The notes beneath the pieces are model-generated. The model worked only from the letters and a program-made list of their open reading frames with translations. It was not told where the DNA came from and ran no database searches. From Stenomitos frigidus_A (GTDB lineage Bacteria; Cyanobacteriota; Cyanobacteriia; Leptolyngbyales; Leptolyngbyaceae), in assembly GCF_963877135.1 (NCBI RefSeq), contig NZ_CAWNSW010000161.1, forward strand, positions 1 through 64,000: DNA of 64,000 bases, read 5' to 3'. Shown here piece by piece: positions 45,686-54,224 of this stretch (the first letter of the stretch is position 1; every line of letters begins with the position of its first letter). A program made the translations under genes and the position numbers.

Positions 45686-45797
45686 AAAATGCCGGGTTCA
45701 GTTGCAACATCCTTATTCTGCCCTCAACCTAGTAGGGGCGTCATCCCCTGTCGAGAGACAATTATTGCCTCTCGACGATTGGGCAGGACGATCAGCA

Positions 45798-47174
45798 CTA
45801 TTGACCCACTAAACTAGACAGAATTCGTTGCCAAAAGGGACGCGCATCCCCTTCGATTTGAGGCAGCTTTTTACGAATGTCTTGAATATTCCATCCAGTC
45901 AGACGAGATAGATTTTGGGCCTGTTGTTCAAAGCGACGCGGGAGCGATCGACGATACTGATACGCTGCCTGACATTTCGGCTTTCCATCAAAGGCATGAC
46001 GCAACACATAGCGACCCTGGAATGTGTCACGATTGCCCGTTTCCTGAAACATTAAGTCTTCGGGAAATTTGTCGCGAGTGTAGCGAACGTGCAGGCGGGT
46101 GATGAAAACGCTGGAGGACGGAAACGGACGACGGAAATTACCTGATGGCACGGGCATAGCGTCGCTGTTGGGATTATCGAGCCAGAAGACACCGGCTTGC
46201 TTCAACTCAGTTTGCGATAGCGGTTCTGCCGAACAGGGGTCGCAGTTTGACATATCCCAGGCGTATTCCATAAAGGCAACTTTGCGATCTTCGCGATCGT
46301 AGGCCGTCTGGAACATGGCTTTGTAGAAAGCGCTAAATTCGTTTTTGACAAAGACTGGAATCTCCGAATCCGACGGCACTTTGACGGTGCGGTAATTGGT
46401 CACTTCCGTTTGCCCTTGCGGTGACAGAACGTAGATCAATAAATCCTGAGCGGCTTTTGCATTGATCATCCCCAAGCGAATTGGCAACATAAAGCGTGGC
46501 GACTCATAGGCGATTTGGAGCGGTCGCAGAGATTGATAACCGGCTTTATCGTACTCATCGAGATTGACCTTCGCGACAAAGAACTTCAGCTTCTGCCGGA
46601 TGTAGGGCTTCAGCAGTTGGTTCGCGCCTCTAGGAATTTTGTAGCCGTTTTGGGTGAGCCAGGTTTGCAGTCCATCTGATTCCTTGGCGCTCAAGAGTAG
46701 AATGTCGTATTCACCCACGGTGTAACGCGCCTCTACCGTAACGCCCAGAGAGTCCTTACGTGCTCTATTTTCTTCCCTAGCCATGCCAGCTGCTGCGGAA
46801 GGAGCGGGAACAGCCCGATCGTACATTGCCTCGTTGCAGGGATCTTCATCAAAATATTCCACCAGTCGTGGTGCACTAAAGGCATCCAGTCGCTCGATGA
46901 TTTTGGGGTCAGCAACTTTGATTTGATCCTTTCGCAGCACGACAGGAACAGGCACCACGATCGCAAAATCCTTCACCTCACCCTGAAAGTCGTTCGCCAT
47001 CGTCAGTACAGTGCGATTGCCTGAATGCGCGATCGCCACCTGCGATGCCTGGTTATATAACTTGGCATCTGCCTTGGCTACGTAAAAGCCACAAAACGCC
47101 CACGCACTGGGAGCGACCAGCAGACAAACAAGACAGGTGAAACATAAAGTAATGAGAATACGTAAAGGTTTCAT
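45798..47174 (-). CDS. DUF2330 family exported protein
   Basis: The N-terminal signal peptide is clear: LITLCFTCLVCLLVAPSAWA, then FCGFYVAKADAKLYNQAS, the usual opening of the DUF2330 mature protein. Conserved parts are VLTMANDFQGEVKDFAIVVP, VEYFDEDPC and RFMLPIRLGMINAKAAQDLL. A Cys-rich SNCDPCSAEPLS is found late. It is 458 residues and probably periplasmic. It lies 68 bp downstream of the RnfD-like membrane gene. The two occur together in several cyanobacteria as far as I recall, suggesting a shared but unknown function. Confidence 0.88.
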   Translation of the reverse strand: MKPLRILITLCFTCLVCLLVAPSAWAFCGFYVAKADAKLYNQASQVAIAHSGNRTVLTMANDFQGEVKDFAIVVPVPVVLRKDQIKVADPKIIERLDAFSAPRLVEYFDEDPCNEAMYDRAVPAPSAAAGMAREENRARKDSLGVTVEARYTVGEYDILLLSAKESDGLQTWLTQNGYKIPRGANQLLKPYIRQKLKFFVAKVNLDEYDKAGYQSLRPLQIAYESPRFMLPIRLGMINAKAAQDLLIYVLSPQGQTEVTNYRTVKVPSDSEIPVFVKNEFSAFYKAMFQTAYDREDRKVAFMEYAWDMSNCDPCSAEPLSQTELKQAGVFWLDNPNSDAMPVPSGNFRRPFPSSSVFITRLHVRYTRDKFPEDLMFQETGNRDTFQGRYVLRHAFDGKPKCQAAYQYRRSLPRRFEQQAQNLSRLTGWNIQDIRKKLPQIEGDARPFWQRILSSLVGQ

Positions 47175-47242
47175 GGTGATTAGTTTTGAGTTTTGAGTTG
47201 ATTTGGCGTTCAGCCGTCAGCGGTTAGCACGAGGGTTTTGAG

Positions 47243-48304
47243 TTACGAGATTTGAGTGGCAAGTACAGTCATTTCTTGCTCCTCTGTTCCCCCTGCGCTT
47301 TCTACTGCCTCCATTCCCTCCGCGCCCTTCCCAAGAGACTCACCCCAAACAAAGCGATCGGCAGGAAACAAGGCATCAATCAGAATGCTGAGGGGTGCCA
47401 GCGCGAAGAGTGCCCAGAAGACAGCAGTCGAAAGGAACAGGTAGTTGCGCAGGGAAAACGTGAGCAGCGCGATCGCCATTGCCCAAAGCACTCGTCCAAT
47501 CCGGGCATTCGGAATGGTGCGCGGGTCAGTGATCATAAACAGGGAAAACATCAACAGCGAGCCACTCATCAAGCGATGCGCCCATACATCCCACGTCCAG
47601 CCCAGCAAGACGTTGCGAACGGCCTCCAGAACGGCATAGCTGCCCAGAAACGCCACCGTCGTATCCCACCGACCGACTCGCCCCACAACTAAACCACCAC
47701 AGCTTAAAAACATCAGTGCGTACCAGCCTTCTTCACCCCATTGCCCTGGCGACACCCACGCATCTGGCGCAAGCGTGAGTGCGGTCACAATGCCAAAGTT
47801 GCCGGGATTAAAGACATGCTTCCCGTTTACCCGGATGAGAAACTTGCTGGCGATCGCCGCTACACACGCCAAAACTATCGTGCTGTAGTGATCGGCGCGA
47901 ACCAGGATGCTCAGCCCCAATGAGGTGACGAGGGCACTGGGGAGAGAGGAGAGGAAGGAGGAAGGAGGGATGAAGGATGAGGGATGAAGGATGAAGGATG
48001 AAGTTTTGAGTTTTGAGTTTTGAGTTTCGAGTTTTGAGTTTTGAGTAGTGCTTTGCGCTGCTGCGCTAGAGAGTTCAGAGTGATCGCTGACGGCTGACGG
48101 CTGACCGCTGACCGCTGACCGCTGATGGCTGACCGCTATCATCACCCACTGCGTTGTCACACAGGTTGCGATCGCCACTGCAATCATGGTCGGTTGTAGC
48201 GTCCAATCGCGTGTCCCCAAACCCACAACCAGAAAAAGCCCCAGGAAGAGAATTTGATACGTGCGGGCATCATTCCATACGCGGGTATCATTCCATAACA
48301 GCAT
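47243..48304 (-). CDS. RnfD/NqrB-like membrane protein with repeat-derived insert
   Basis: A polytopic membrane protein of 353 residues. The core resembles RnfD/NqrB: VNGKHVFNPGNFGIVTALTL, DAWVSPGQWGEEGWYALMFL and SLFMITDPRTIPNARIG. In NqrB/RnfD the covalent FMN binds at a Thr in a related loop; here no electron-transfer partner is near. Residues about 58-122, between the second and third helices, are low complexity (SAVSGQPSAVSDHSE, TTQNSKLETQNSKLKT, SSFILHPSSFIPPSSFLSS). They are encoded by CTGACCGCTGACCGCTG, TTTTGAG and AAGGATG tandem repeats, so the reading frame has tolerated repeat insertions. It is transcribed ahead of the DUF2330 gene. Confidence 0.85.
   Translation of the reverse strand: MLLWNDTRVWNDARTYQILFLGLFLVVGLGTRDWTLQPTMIAVAIATCVTTQWVMIAVSHQRSAVSGQPSAVSDHSELSSAAAQSTTQNSKLETQNSKLKTSSFILHPSSFIPPSSFLSSLPSALVTSLGLSILVRADHYSTIVLACVAAIASKFLIRVNGKHVFNPGNFGIVTALTLAPDAWVSPGQWGEEGWYALMFLSCGGLVVGRVGRWDTTVAFLGSYAVLEAVRNVLLGWTWDVWAHRLMSGSLLMFSLFMITDPRTIPNARIGRVLWAMAIALLTFSLRNYLFLSTAVFWALFALAPLSILIDALFPADRFVWGESLGKGAEGMEAVESAGGTEEQEMTVLATQIS
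47939..48133. repeat. Composite short tandem repeats inside the RnfD-like gene
   Basis: Three repeat types lie next to each other: AAGGATG-type units (about 47962-48001), TTTTGAG-type heptamers (48003-48046) and GCTGACCGCTGACC-type units (about 48086-48137). All three occur as intergenic repeats elsewhere in the window. Their presence in an open frame shows expansion into coding sequence without frameshift. Confidence 0.9.
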
Positions 48305-48500
48305 CGACAGCCCTCAGTGAAGAACGTTGGATGGCTGCTATTATGACTTTGTTAAAAAGAAATCCCTGAATCGTTACAAATTAAGTAACACGTTGGGTAA
48401 CAAAAATTGGCATTGCGGCGTTGCAAGATGAATGGCGTAGGTAGGGACGCACGGCTGTGCGCCTGTATGGGGAATGCAGGAGTGATTAAAGGCTTGTTCC

Positions 48501-49565
48501 TTACTCCGATCGCTCAACAACATTCTCCAAAGGGTCGTCCAGTAAGGGGGCCGTCTCCGCCCGCACCGATCGCATCCAGGCGGCAATCATACCCGCAATG
48601 GGAATCGCAAGAAACACTCCCAACAAACCCGCGACTCGCTCACCAATAAACAAAGCCAGAAACAAAAGTACTGGATTGAGTTCCAACGCATCTCCCATGA
48701 CTTTGGGATGCACAATATTGTCTTGAATTTGTTGGAGTACGACGCAGGCAATGACTACTTTGAGGGCGATCGCGCCCCCTTGAGACGCCAGAACCAGTAA
48801 GGTGATGATCACAACTCCAAGTGTTGCCCCAACGCCAGGAATGGCATCAAGTACGCCAACAATCACCGCCAGAATCAGTGCATAGTGAATGCCTAAAAGC
48901 GAAAAGACAAGGAACGTAGCGATCGAGAGAAACAGCATCAACAGCAGTTGCCCACGCAAGAAGCCAAGAAAACTGTGTCGGAAGGTTTGGGCAAAACGAT
49001 CGCGAGACGCTACAGGTACCAGCTTGAGCAATAGCTGCCACAGCTTTTCACCATCAATCAGCATATAGAGACTGATGACTGCCCCAAAAATGCCAGTAAA
49101 GACGCTGGAAAAGATGCTTTGCACAATGCCTAAGCCAGAAGCCAACCCTGTTTGCAGCGTTCCGATGACGTTACTGAGATCCAATTGGTTGAGCAAGTCT
49201 CGGAAGGGCAGGAAGGTTGGCTGCTTCAACGCCTCTTTCAGCTGAGTTAGCAATCCTTGTCCCTGATTCAGCACTTCCAAGCCGACAAGCGTGATCAACC
49301 CCAGCAGTAAGGCAACGGCTCCGATGAAGGTGAGCGCGATCGCCAACCCTCTGGGGATAAAGCGCTCTAGCCAAGCCACCGGATAGTTTAAGAGTGCGGC
49401 AAAAATGCCTGCAGCGGTAAAAAGGGCGATCGTGCCATAGAAATAATTAATCAGCAGGACAGTGACCCAACCACAACCAAACAGCAACAGGTAGTGGAGC
49501 AGCGTAGAGTTACTGAAGGTTTGCCATAGTTGAGCCAAGGGCTGGGATGAGGGTGGCGGACGCAT
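48501..49565 (-). CDS. AI-2E family transporter (PerM-like)
   Basis: A 354-residue membrane protein with the arrangement of the AI-2E/TqsA/PerM family. Paired N-terminal helices (LLFGCGWVTVLLINYFYGTI, AAGIFAALLNYPVAWLERFI) are followed by a soluble segment (about 100-150). Further helices contain FIGAVALLLGLITLVGLEV, SLYMLIDGEKLWQLLLKLVP, GVLDAIPGVGATLGVVII, IACVVLQQIQDNIVHPKVMG and ELNPVLLFLALFIGERVAGL. The last three segments are the family signature. The substrate is unknown; family members act as exporters or sodium/proton antiporters. No operon partner is seen. Confidence 0.9.
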   Translation of the reverse strand: MRPPPSSQPLAQLWQTFSNSTLLHYLLLFGCGWVTVLLINYFYGTIALFTAAGIFAALLNYPVAWLERFIPRGLAIALTFIGAVALLLGLITLVGLEVLNQGQGLLTQLKEALKQPTFLPFRDLLNQLDLSNVIGTLQTGLASGLGIVQSIFSSVFTGIFGAVISLYMLIDGEKLWQLLLKLVPVASRDRFAQTFRHSFLGFLRGQLLLMLFLSIATFLVFSLLGIHYALILAVIVGVLDAIPGVGATLGVVIITLLVLASQGGAIALKVVIACVVLQQIQDNIVHPKVMGDALELNPVLLFLALFIGERVAGLLGVFLAIPIAGMIAAWMRSVRAETAPLLDDPLENVVERSE

Positions 49566-49718
49566 GGTATGTGGCGATAGGTGAATGGCAATGGGTGCAT
49601 AGAGTTGAGTATCTCAGACCCAAGACCTTTCTGAAAGCACACCTATATGGCAGCAATGGCCGCTTCAGCTCATAAGCTATAGCATCCATAACGCTCTCAA
49701 TCATGCAAGCAGGGTCAT

Positions 49719-50609
49719 TTAATTCGCTCTGTAGGCGGTCGGCGTCATGGCTGTCCATTGCCGGAACTGTTTGCTCAGATGACTGTGGCTACTGAATCCA
49801 CACAAAAGGGCAATATCCAAAATTGATTGGTCGGTTTGTTTCAACAGTTGCTTTGCCCGTTCAATCCGTTGCCGCAGTAGGTACTGATGAGGCGGTGTGC
49901 CGATCGATTGCTTAAACAAATGGCTGAAATGAAACTGGCTCATGCCTAGCAATGACGCTAAATCTGCAAGTTTAATGTCTTGATCCAGATGGTCATTGAT
50001 GTACTCCAACACTTGCAACAGTTGACGCTCAGGCAAACCACCCTCGTAAGTGACAAGGTGAGGTTTAGACACCGCATACTGTCTTAGCAAATGCACTGCC
50101 AGGACGTTTGCCAGCGATTCAATATAAAGCCTGCCACCTAAATTTTCGTGCTGGAGTTCGGCAAACAGCATCATGCCGATCGCCTCAATCTGTGGGTCAC
50201 GAGTCCGAAATTCGGGCATTAATTCAAGGCGATCGGGATTGATGTCAATGGTTTCTGTTGCAACGCGTTGGATAAACCGAGACGTCAGGCGAATCTGCAA
50301 GTAGTGGTCAGCACTATCCCAACGAGCAAAAAACGGCATCTTGGCAGGCGTGATAGAAATATCGCCTTTCCCATACAGTCCTGCGTAGGTCTTGCCTCCT
50401 CTGATCTGCAGCAAACGGACTGGACGCGGTGCAAGAGACAAACAAATCGCATGTTCATCGCTGTAGTGCGCGCTTCCCTCACCGGCAGGATGTTGAAATT
50501 GCTCGACCAAAATATTTTCCCAACCGTGCGTTCGGCTAGATAAGACGGGTAGGCACATTGATTCAGTTGCATGAGTGGCGGGAGTCTTCATCAGGCAGAC
50601 CCAAGGCAT
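49719..50609 (-). CDS. AraC-family transcriptional regulator
   Basis: The C-terminal about 100 residues form the two helix-turn-helix motifs: DIKLADLASLLGMSQFHFSH, FKQSIGTPPHQYLLRQRIER, DIALLCGFSSHSHLSKQFRQ and FRQWTAMTPTAYRAN. The N-terminal part (residues about 20-150) is a ligand-binding, cupin-like region with no recognised effector. Divergent transcription from the azoreductase gene 180 bp away suggests that it controls that gene. The start could also be seven codons in (MKTPATHATES). Confidence 0.92.
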   Translation of the reverse strand: MPWVCLMKTPATHATESMCLPVLSSRTHGWENILVEQFQHPAGEGSAHYSDEHAICLSLAPRPVRLLQIRGGKTYAGLYGKGDISITPAKMPFFARWDSADHYLQIRLTSRFIQRVATETIDINPDRLELMPEFRTRDPQIEAIGMMLFAELQHENLGGRLYIESLANVLAVHLLRQYAVSKPHLVTYEGGLPERQLLQVLEYINDHLDQDIKLADLASLLGMSQFHFSHLFKQSIGTPPHQYLLRQRIERAKQLLKQTDQSILDIALLCGFSSHSHLSKQFRQWTAMTPTAYRAN

Positions 50610-50787
50610 TTAGTTTTGATTGTACCGAACTCACGCCATTTAGCTTGATCCTGTTGTCTCACCTTCAGGGAAACATCCGCTACACCACCTGCAAATCGAT
50701 CGCAAGATTTTGATAGTGACACAGGAATCAGATAGCCCAACAGAAGTAAGTTTCCTATGCTGAACGAGTCATTAATCAGGAGGAACT

Positions 50788-51429
50788 ATGGTACACATTC
50801 TGCAGATTGATTCCAGTCCAAGAGGCGAGCGATCGCACTCTCGCCGTATGACCAGAGAGTTTGTGGAGCGGTGGAAGCAAGCCCATCCTACCGACACGGT
50901 CACCTATCGGGATGTTGGTCGTCACCCTGTGCCACATGTGGATGAACCGTGGATTGCAGCCGCGTACACTCAACAACCAGAGTTGTTAACCCCACAGCTC
51001 CAAGAGGCCATTCGCATCAGTGATCAGTTGGTGGATGAATTCTTAGCGGCGGATGTCTATGTCATCGGCATTCCTATGTACAATTTCAGCATTCCCAGTA
51101 CGTTCAAAGCGTATATTGATCAGATTGTGCGTCCGGGACGAACTTTTGCGTTGGAGCCAGAGAATACCGCATGCCCTTACCAACCGCTTGTATTGGGCAA
51201 GAAAATGGTGATCATTACGGCACGAGGGGATTCTGGTTTTGAACCCGGTGGTCGCAACGAGAAGATGAATCATCAAGACCCCTATTTAAGAACGATCTTT
51301 GAGTTTATGGGCATCACTGCTATCACCTTTATTCATGTTGAGAATGATGAATTAGGTGGTAAAAGTTTGGCGCAATCGATCGCCTCTGCCCGTGACCAGG
51401 TGGCTCAACTCGTGGGGCAGCCGTTGTGA
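50788..51429 (+). CDS. azoR: FMN-dependent NADH azoreductase
   Basis: Flavodoxin-like quinone/azo-reductase of 213 residues. It begins MVHILQIDSSPRGERSHSRR, with the FMN phosphate loop. It has the conserved VIGIPMYNFSIPSTFKAYID and the VIITARGDSGFEP segment. It probably works as a homodimer reducing quinones and azo compounds, in defence against electrophile stress. AGGAGG lies about 6 nt before the start. The AraC-type gene is divergent, and the following genes (51640 onward) are separated by 210 bp. Confidence 0.93.
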   Translation: MVHILQIDSSPRGERSHSRRMTREFVERWKQAHPTDTVTYRDVGRHPVPHVDEPWIAAAYTQQPELLTPQLQEAIRISDQLVDEFLAADVYVIGIPMYNFSIPSTFKAYIDQIVRPGRTFALEPENTACPYQPLVLGKKMVIITARGDSGFEPGGRNEKMNHQDPYLRTIFEFMGITAITFIHVENDELGGKSLAQSIASARDQVAQLVGQPL

Positions 51430-51639
51430 TCCGCTTTCATCTGCTTTTGCTGCAAAAGCAGTCAGTCGTAGGAGTCGGTTGGGACGATAGGCTACTGGTG
51501 AAGCGATCGCTTCACGACAAAACCAATCTCTTAGACCAATTTAATTTAATCCACAATCCTTATTAAGCGTGGCGATCGCTTGTTCGCTAATTTGTTCATG
51601 CAAGACCATAACGTTGAGCGGTAATCCGAAGGAGGCTTG

Positions 51640-52128
51640 ATGACCAGTACAACCCACTCACTTTTCGCCTTGAAGCTTTTTTCAGCCTTAGGCTGCGGGC
51701 TGGCAGCCGGAGTCTTCTTCGCCTTCTCCTCTTTCGTGATGAGCGCTCTTGCCCGCTTGCAGCCAGCACAGGGCATTGCCGCCATGCAGTCGATCAATAT
51801 TACGGTGATCAATCCGTTATTTATGATCGTGCTGTTTGGCACGGCGGCAGCTTGTCTCTTTCTGGCGGTTGCCTCGCTGTTAAAGTGGCAGCAACCGGGT
51901 GCCGCCTACTGGCTGGTTGGCAGTCTGCTCTATCTTTTCGGCACCATTCTCGTGACGATGATATGCAATGTGCCGCTCAATGAGGCGCTGGCGATCGTCC
52001 AAGCAGACAGCACTGATGGCGCCAACCTATGGAGCAACTATCTTGCTAATTGGACGTTTTGGAATCACGTTCGGACGGTCGCATCACTCGCCGCTGCCGC
52101 TACATTTACGATCGCGCTGGGTCGATGA
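51640..52128 (+). CDS. DUF1772 membrane protein (anthrone-oxygenase-like)
   Basis: A 162-residue four-helix membrane protein beginning MTSTTHSLFALKLFSALGCG. The family features are GLAAGVFFAFSSFVMSALAR, AQGIAAMQSINITVINPLF, NVPLNEALA and a conserved WSNYLANWTFWNHVRT. The DUF1772 family includes anthrone-oxygenase-like proteins, but the substrate here is unknown. The ATG at 51640 is set by GAAGGAGG 6 nt upstream. It is followed 80 bp later by an ArsR-type gene. Confidence 0.87.
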   Translation: MTSTTHSLFALKLFSALGCGLAAGVFFAFSSFVMSALARLQPAQGIAAMQSINITVINPLFMIVLFGTAAACLFLAVASLLKWQQPGAAYWLVGSLLYLFGTILVTMICNVPLNEALAIVQADSTDGANLWSNYLANWTFWNHVRTVASLAAAATFTIALGR

Positions 52129-52148
52129 CGGATCGATAAAATCAGGAC

Positions 52149-52204
52149 TTGACATTCCTGGATAGTACATTTAACCTATTATTTAATTAACTGCACGGTT
52201 AAAT
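52149..52204 (+). promoter_or_regulatory. Promoter and putative operator of the ArsR gene
   Basis: A -35-like TTGACA at 52149-52154 is followed after 17 bp by TAACCT as a weak -10. ATTTAACC at 52169-52176 and GGTTAAAT at 52197-52204 form an exact 8-bp inverted repeat 20 bp apart, overlapping the -10 region and ending 5 bp before the start codon. This is where an autorepressing ArsR would bind. Confidence 0.6.
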
Positions 52205-52208
52205 ATAG

Positions 52209-52553
52209 ATGTCGACCGATCAACTGAGCGTCACTTTTGCCGCCCTTGCTGATCCCACACGGCGCGCGATCCTGGCTCATCTTGCCAGGGGTGAGGCGTC
52301 GGTCACTGAATTGGCGAAACCTTTCCAGATGAGCCTTCCGGCCATTTCCAAGCATCTCAAGGTGCTGGAGCGTGCCCAACTGATCACACGCGGTCGGGAA
52401 GCGCAATGGCGACCCTGTCAGATCAAAGCAGACTCACTCAAGGATGCGGCTGAGTGGCTTGAGTCCTATCGGCAATTCTGGGAGGAGCGGTTCGATCGGC
52501 TGGATGATTACCTGCACGAATTACAAACTCAGGAGAAATATGATGACCCATAG
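52209..52553 (+). CDS. ArsR-family winged-helix regulator
   Basis: A 114-residue HTH protein beginning STDQLSVTFAALADPTRRAI. Its recognition helix region is TELAKPFQMSLPAISKHLKV. The C-terminus (LKDAAEWLESYRQFWEERFD) matches the ArsR subgroup that is usually encoded beside SRPBCC/AHSA1 genes. Metal-binding Cys pairs are absent, so the signal is probably not a thiophilic metal. Its 3' end overlaps the next gene by 14 bp, so the two are cotranscribed. Confidence 0.92.
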   Translation: MSTDQLSVTFAALADPTRRAILAHLARGEASVTELAKPFQMSLPAISKHLKVLERAQLITRGREAQWRPCQIKADSLKDAAEWLESYRQFWEERFDRLDDYLHELQTQEKYDDP

Positions 52554-53037
52554 CAATAGTTTGGGGACTCAAGACGATCGCACGCTTGTGATCACCCGTA
52601 TCTTCAATGCGCCGCTTGAACTGTTCTATCAGGTCTGGACCCAACCGGAACACATCGCACAATGGTGGGGGCCTAAAGGCTTTACAACCCGTGTAGAGGC
52701 GCTAGATCTAACGCCAGGTGGCCAGTGGCGCTACGTCATGATTGGGCCAGATGGCACAGAATACCCGGTCAAAGGCGTCTTTAGCGAAATTGTGCCCTTT
52801 GAACGCATTGTCACCAGTGATGAATTTGATGAAGGTTTCGAAGAGGTTGTGAAGGTTGATTTACCGCAGGGAATAGTTATGACGGCACTTTTTGAAGCGT
52901 TGGGCAGCAAGACCAAACTCACGCTCCAGATCGTGCATGCGTCTGCTGACGATCGCCGGAAACATGAGGAAATGGGAGTGATCGGTGGGTGGAACTCCAG
53001 CTTCGACTGCCTAGACGAGTACTTAGTGACTCTGTAA
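52540..53037 (+). CDS. SRPBCC (AHSA1-like) family protein
   Basis: The START-like ligand-binding fold of the AHSA1 group is visible: DRTLVITRIFNAPLELFYQV, WTQPEHIAQWWGPKGFTTR, DLTPGGQWRYVMIGPDG, a middle with EIVPFERIVTSDEF, and the end GVIGGWNSSFDCLDEYL. The start has AGGAG 6 nt upstream; the internal Met is only one codon later. It is coupled to the ArsR gene. The ligand is unknown. It is paralogous to 53379-53855. Confidence 0.9.
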   Translation: MMTHSNSLGTQDDRTLVITRIFNAPLELFYQVWTQPEHIAQWWGPKGFTTRVEALDLTPGGQWRYVMIGPDGTEYPVKGVFSEIVPFERIVTSDEFDEGFEEVVKVDLPQGIVMTALFEALGSKTKLTLQIVHASADDRRKHEEMGVIGGWNSSFDCLDEYLVTL

Positions 53038-53093
53038 AGCCTACGTTCCTCAGAACAGATTGTGCACACTATCAAGGAAACTGGAGCCACTAT

Positions 53094-53217
53094 GGACTTG
53101 TTAAAAAATAACTGCATACGTTTGGATTAGCGATCAGCTGTCAGCTATCAGCTTTTCTCTAATGGCTGACCGCTGACGGCTGACCGCTACAGTCCATGAC
53201 GTTATTTCTTTACAGCC
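53094..53217. mobile_element. MITE-like element, copy B
   Basis: This 124-bp copy has the ends GGACTTGTTAAAAAATAAC and TTTCTTTACAGCC and a CTATCAGC/CTGACCGCTGAC core. It is nearly identical to copy A outside the repeat tract. No target duplication can be recognised, which suits insertion followed by deletion of flanking DNA. It begins at an ATG preceded by GGAG (53085-53094), so it seems to replace the body of a small gene. Confidence 0.85.
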
Positions 53218-53312
53218 CCTGTTCAGAGCCATCGAAACGAGTCATGGACGCCATACTTCAAATGGACAAGCTTGATATTGACACGTTGGTGCGTGCCTAC
53301 GAACAACCATGA
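53218..53312 (+). pseudogene. C-terminal remnant of a VOC/PhnB-like gene
   Basis: After the MITE one frame reads SEPSKRVMDAILQMDKLDID and TLVRAYEQP before a TGA at 53310-53312. This is the familiar C-terminal end of PhnB-like VOC proteins (xxKRVMxAMLQMxKLDIxxLxxAY). No start or N-terminal body is present. With the MITE directly at its left it is a truncated gene, probably once cotranscribed between the two SRPBCC genes. Confidence 0.65.
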
Positions 53313-53378
53313 TTGAAGCTCTGGATAGCCTTGCTGCATATCCGGTATGAATCTGTACTGCAATTTGGGAGAAAGCAA

Positions 53379-53855
53379 ATGAACCCAACAACCAATGATG
53401 TGGCGACTCGATCATTAGATCAGGAGCTTGTGATCACACGTGTATTTGATGCACCACGCAGCCTCTTATTCAAGGTTTGGACAGAGCGTGAGCACCTGAT
53501 GCACTGGTGTGCGCCACGCAATTTCACAATCCCGTTCGCCGAGGCAGACTTCCGGCCGGGTGGTGCTTGGCGCACCTGCCTGCGATCGCCGGAAGGTAAA
53601 GACTACTGGGTGCAGGGCATCTATCGCGAGATTGTCGAGCCAGAACGCCTTGTCTTTACCCATGCGTGGGAGGACGAAGACGGTAAGTCTGGTCATACAA
53701 CGATCGTGACGGTAACATTCACAGACCGTGATGCCAAGACAACGCTGACATTCCATCAAGCGCTCTTTGAGTCCGTTGAAGGACGTGATGCACATCGATC
53801 GGGCTGGTCTGAATGCTTGGATTGTCTTGAAGCGTATCTGGCAACGGTTGATTAA
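53379..53855 (+). CDS. SRPBCC (AHSA1-like) family protein
   Basis: 158 residues from MNPTTNDVATRSLDQELVIT. AHSA1 features are VFDAPRSLLFKVWTEREHLM, WCAPRNFTIPFAEADFRPGG, YREIVEPERLVFTHAWEDED and GWSECLDCLEAYL. The GGGAGAAAG upstream decides the start; an earlier in-frame TTG exists. It is a second SRPBCC paralogue in the run. The C-terminal Cys-Leu-Asp-Cys is worth noting, but no metal role is known. Confidence 0.9.
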   Translation: MNPTTNDVATRSLDQELVITRVFDAPRSLLFKVWTEREHLMHWCAPRNFTIPFAEADFRPGGAWRTCLRSPEGKDYWVQGIYREIVEPERLVFTHAWEDEDGKSGHTTIVTVTFTDRDAKTTLTFHQALFESVEGRDAHRSGWSECLDCLEAYLATVD

Positions 53856-54224
53856 GTCTCGGGTTTGTAGGAGAACATGTGATGTCATCAGCGTTGTGAG
53901 AACGGTTGAGGTGTGAGAACAGATGGGTTTGGCATCCCTTCTCACATCACTCCTGATTGATTCGCTTTGATGAGGTTCTACTGGAGCAAGGTAAAGTTAG
54001 TGAACGACCAATTTTACCCGCATCCATCTTTTCCTCTCACTGTCGTATATGCCTCTCAAATACGCTTAGTGGCAGACACCGCAACTTAATTAGGGCATCC
54101 TGCTGAAGTTGAATTTCATGGGTCAACATATATGGTAAAATTAGTACAATTGAACTATATCTGATGGCGAGAGATATCACTTCACGCGATCGCATCTCTC
54201 AATCAATGATCCAAGGAGTACAGC
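53856..54224. other. Gap between SRPBCC and VOC genes; nothing recognised
   Basis: There is no gene here. AAGGAGT lies 6-12 nt before the VOC start at 54225. TATATGGTAAAAT and TTGAAC near 54130-54155 may belong to a promoter for the second half of the run, but the match is weak. Confidence 0.4.
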
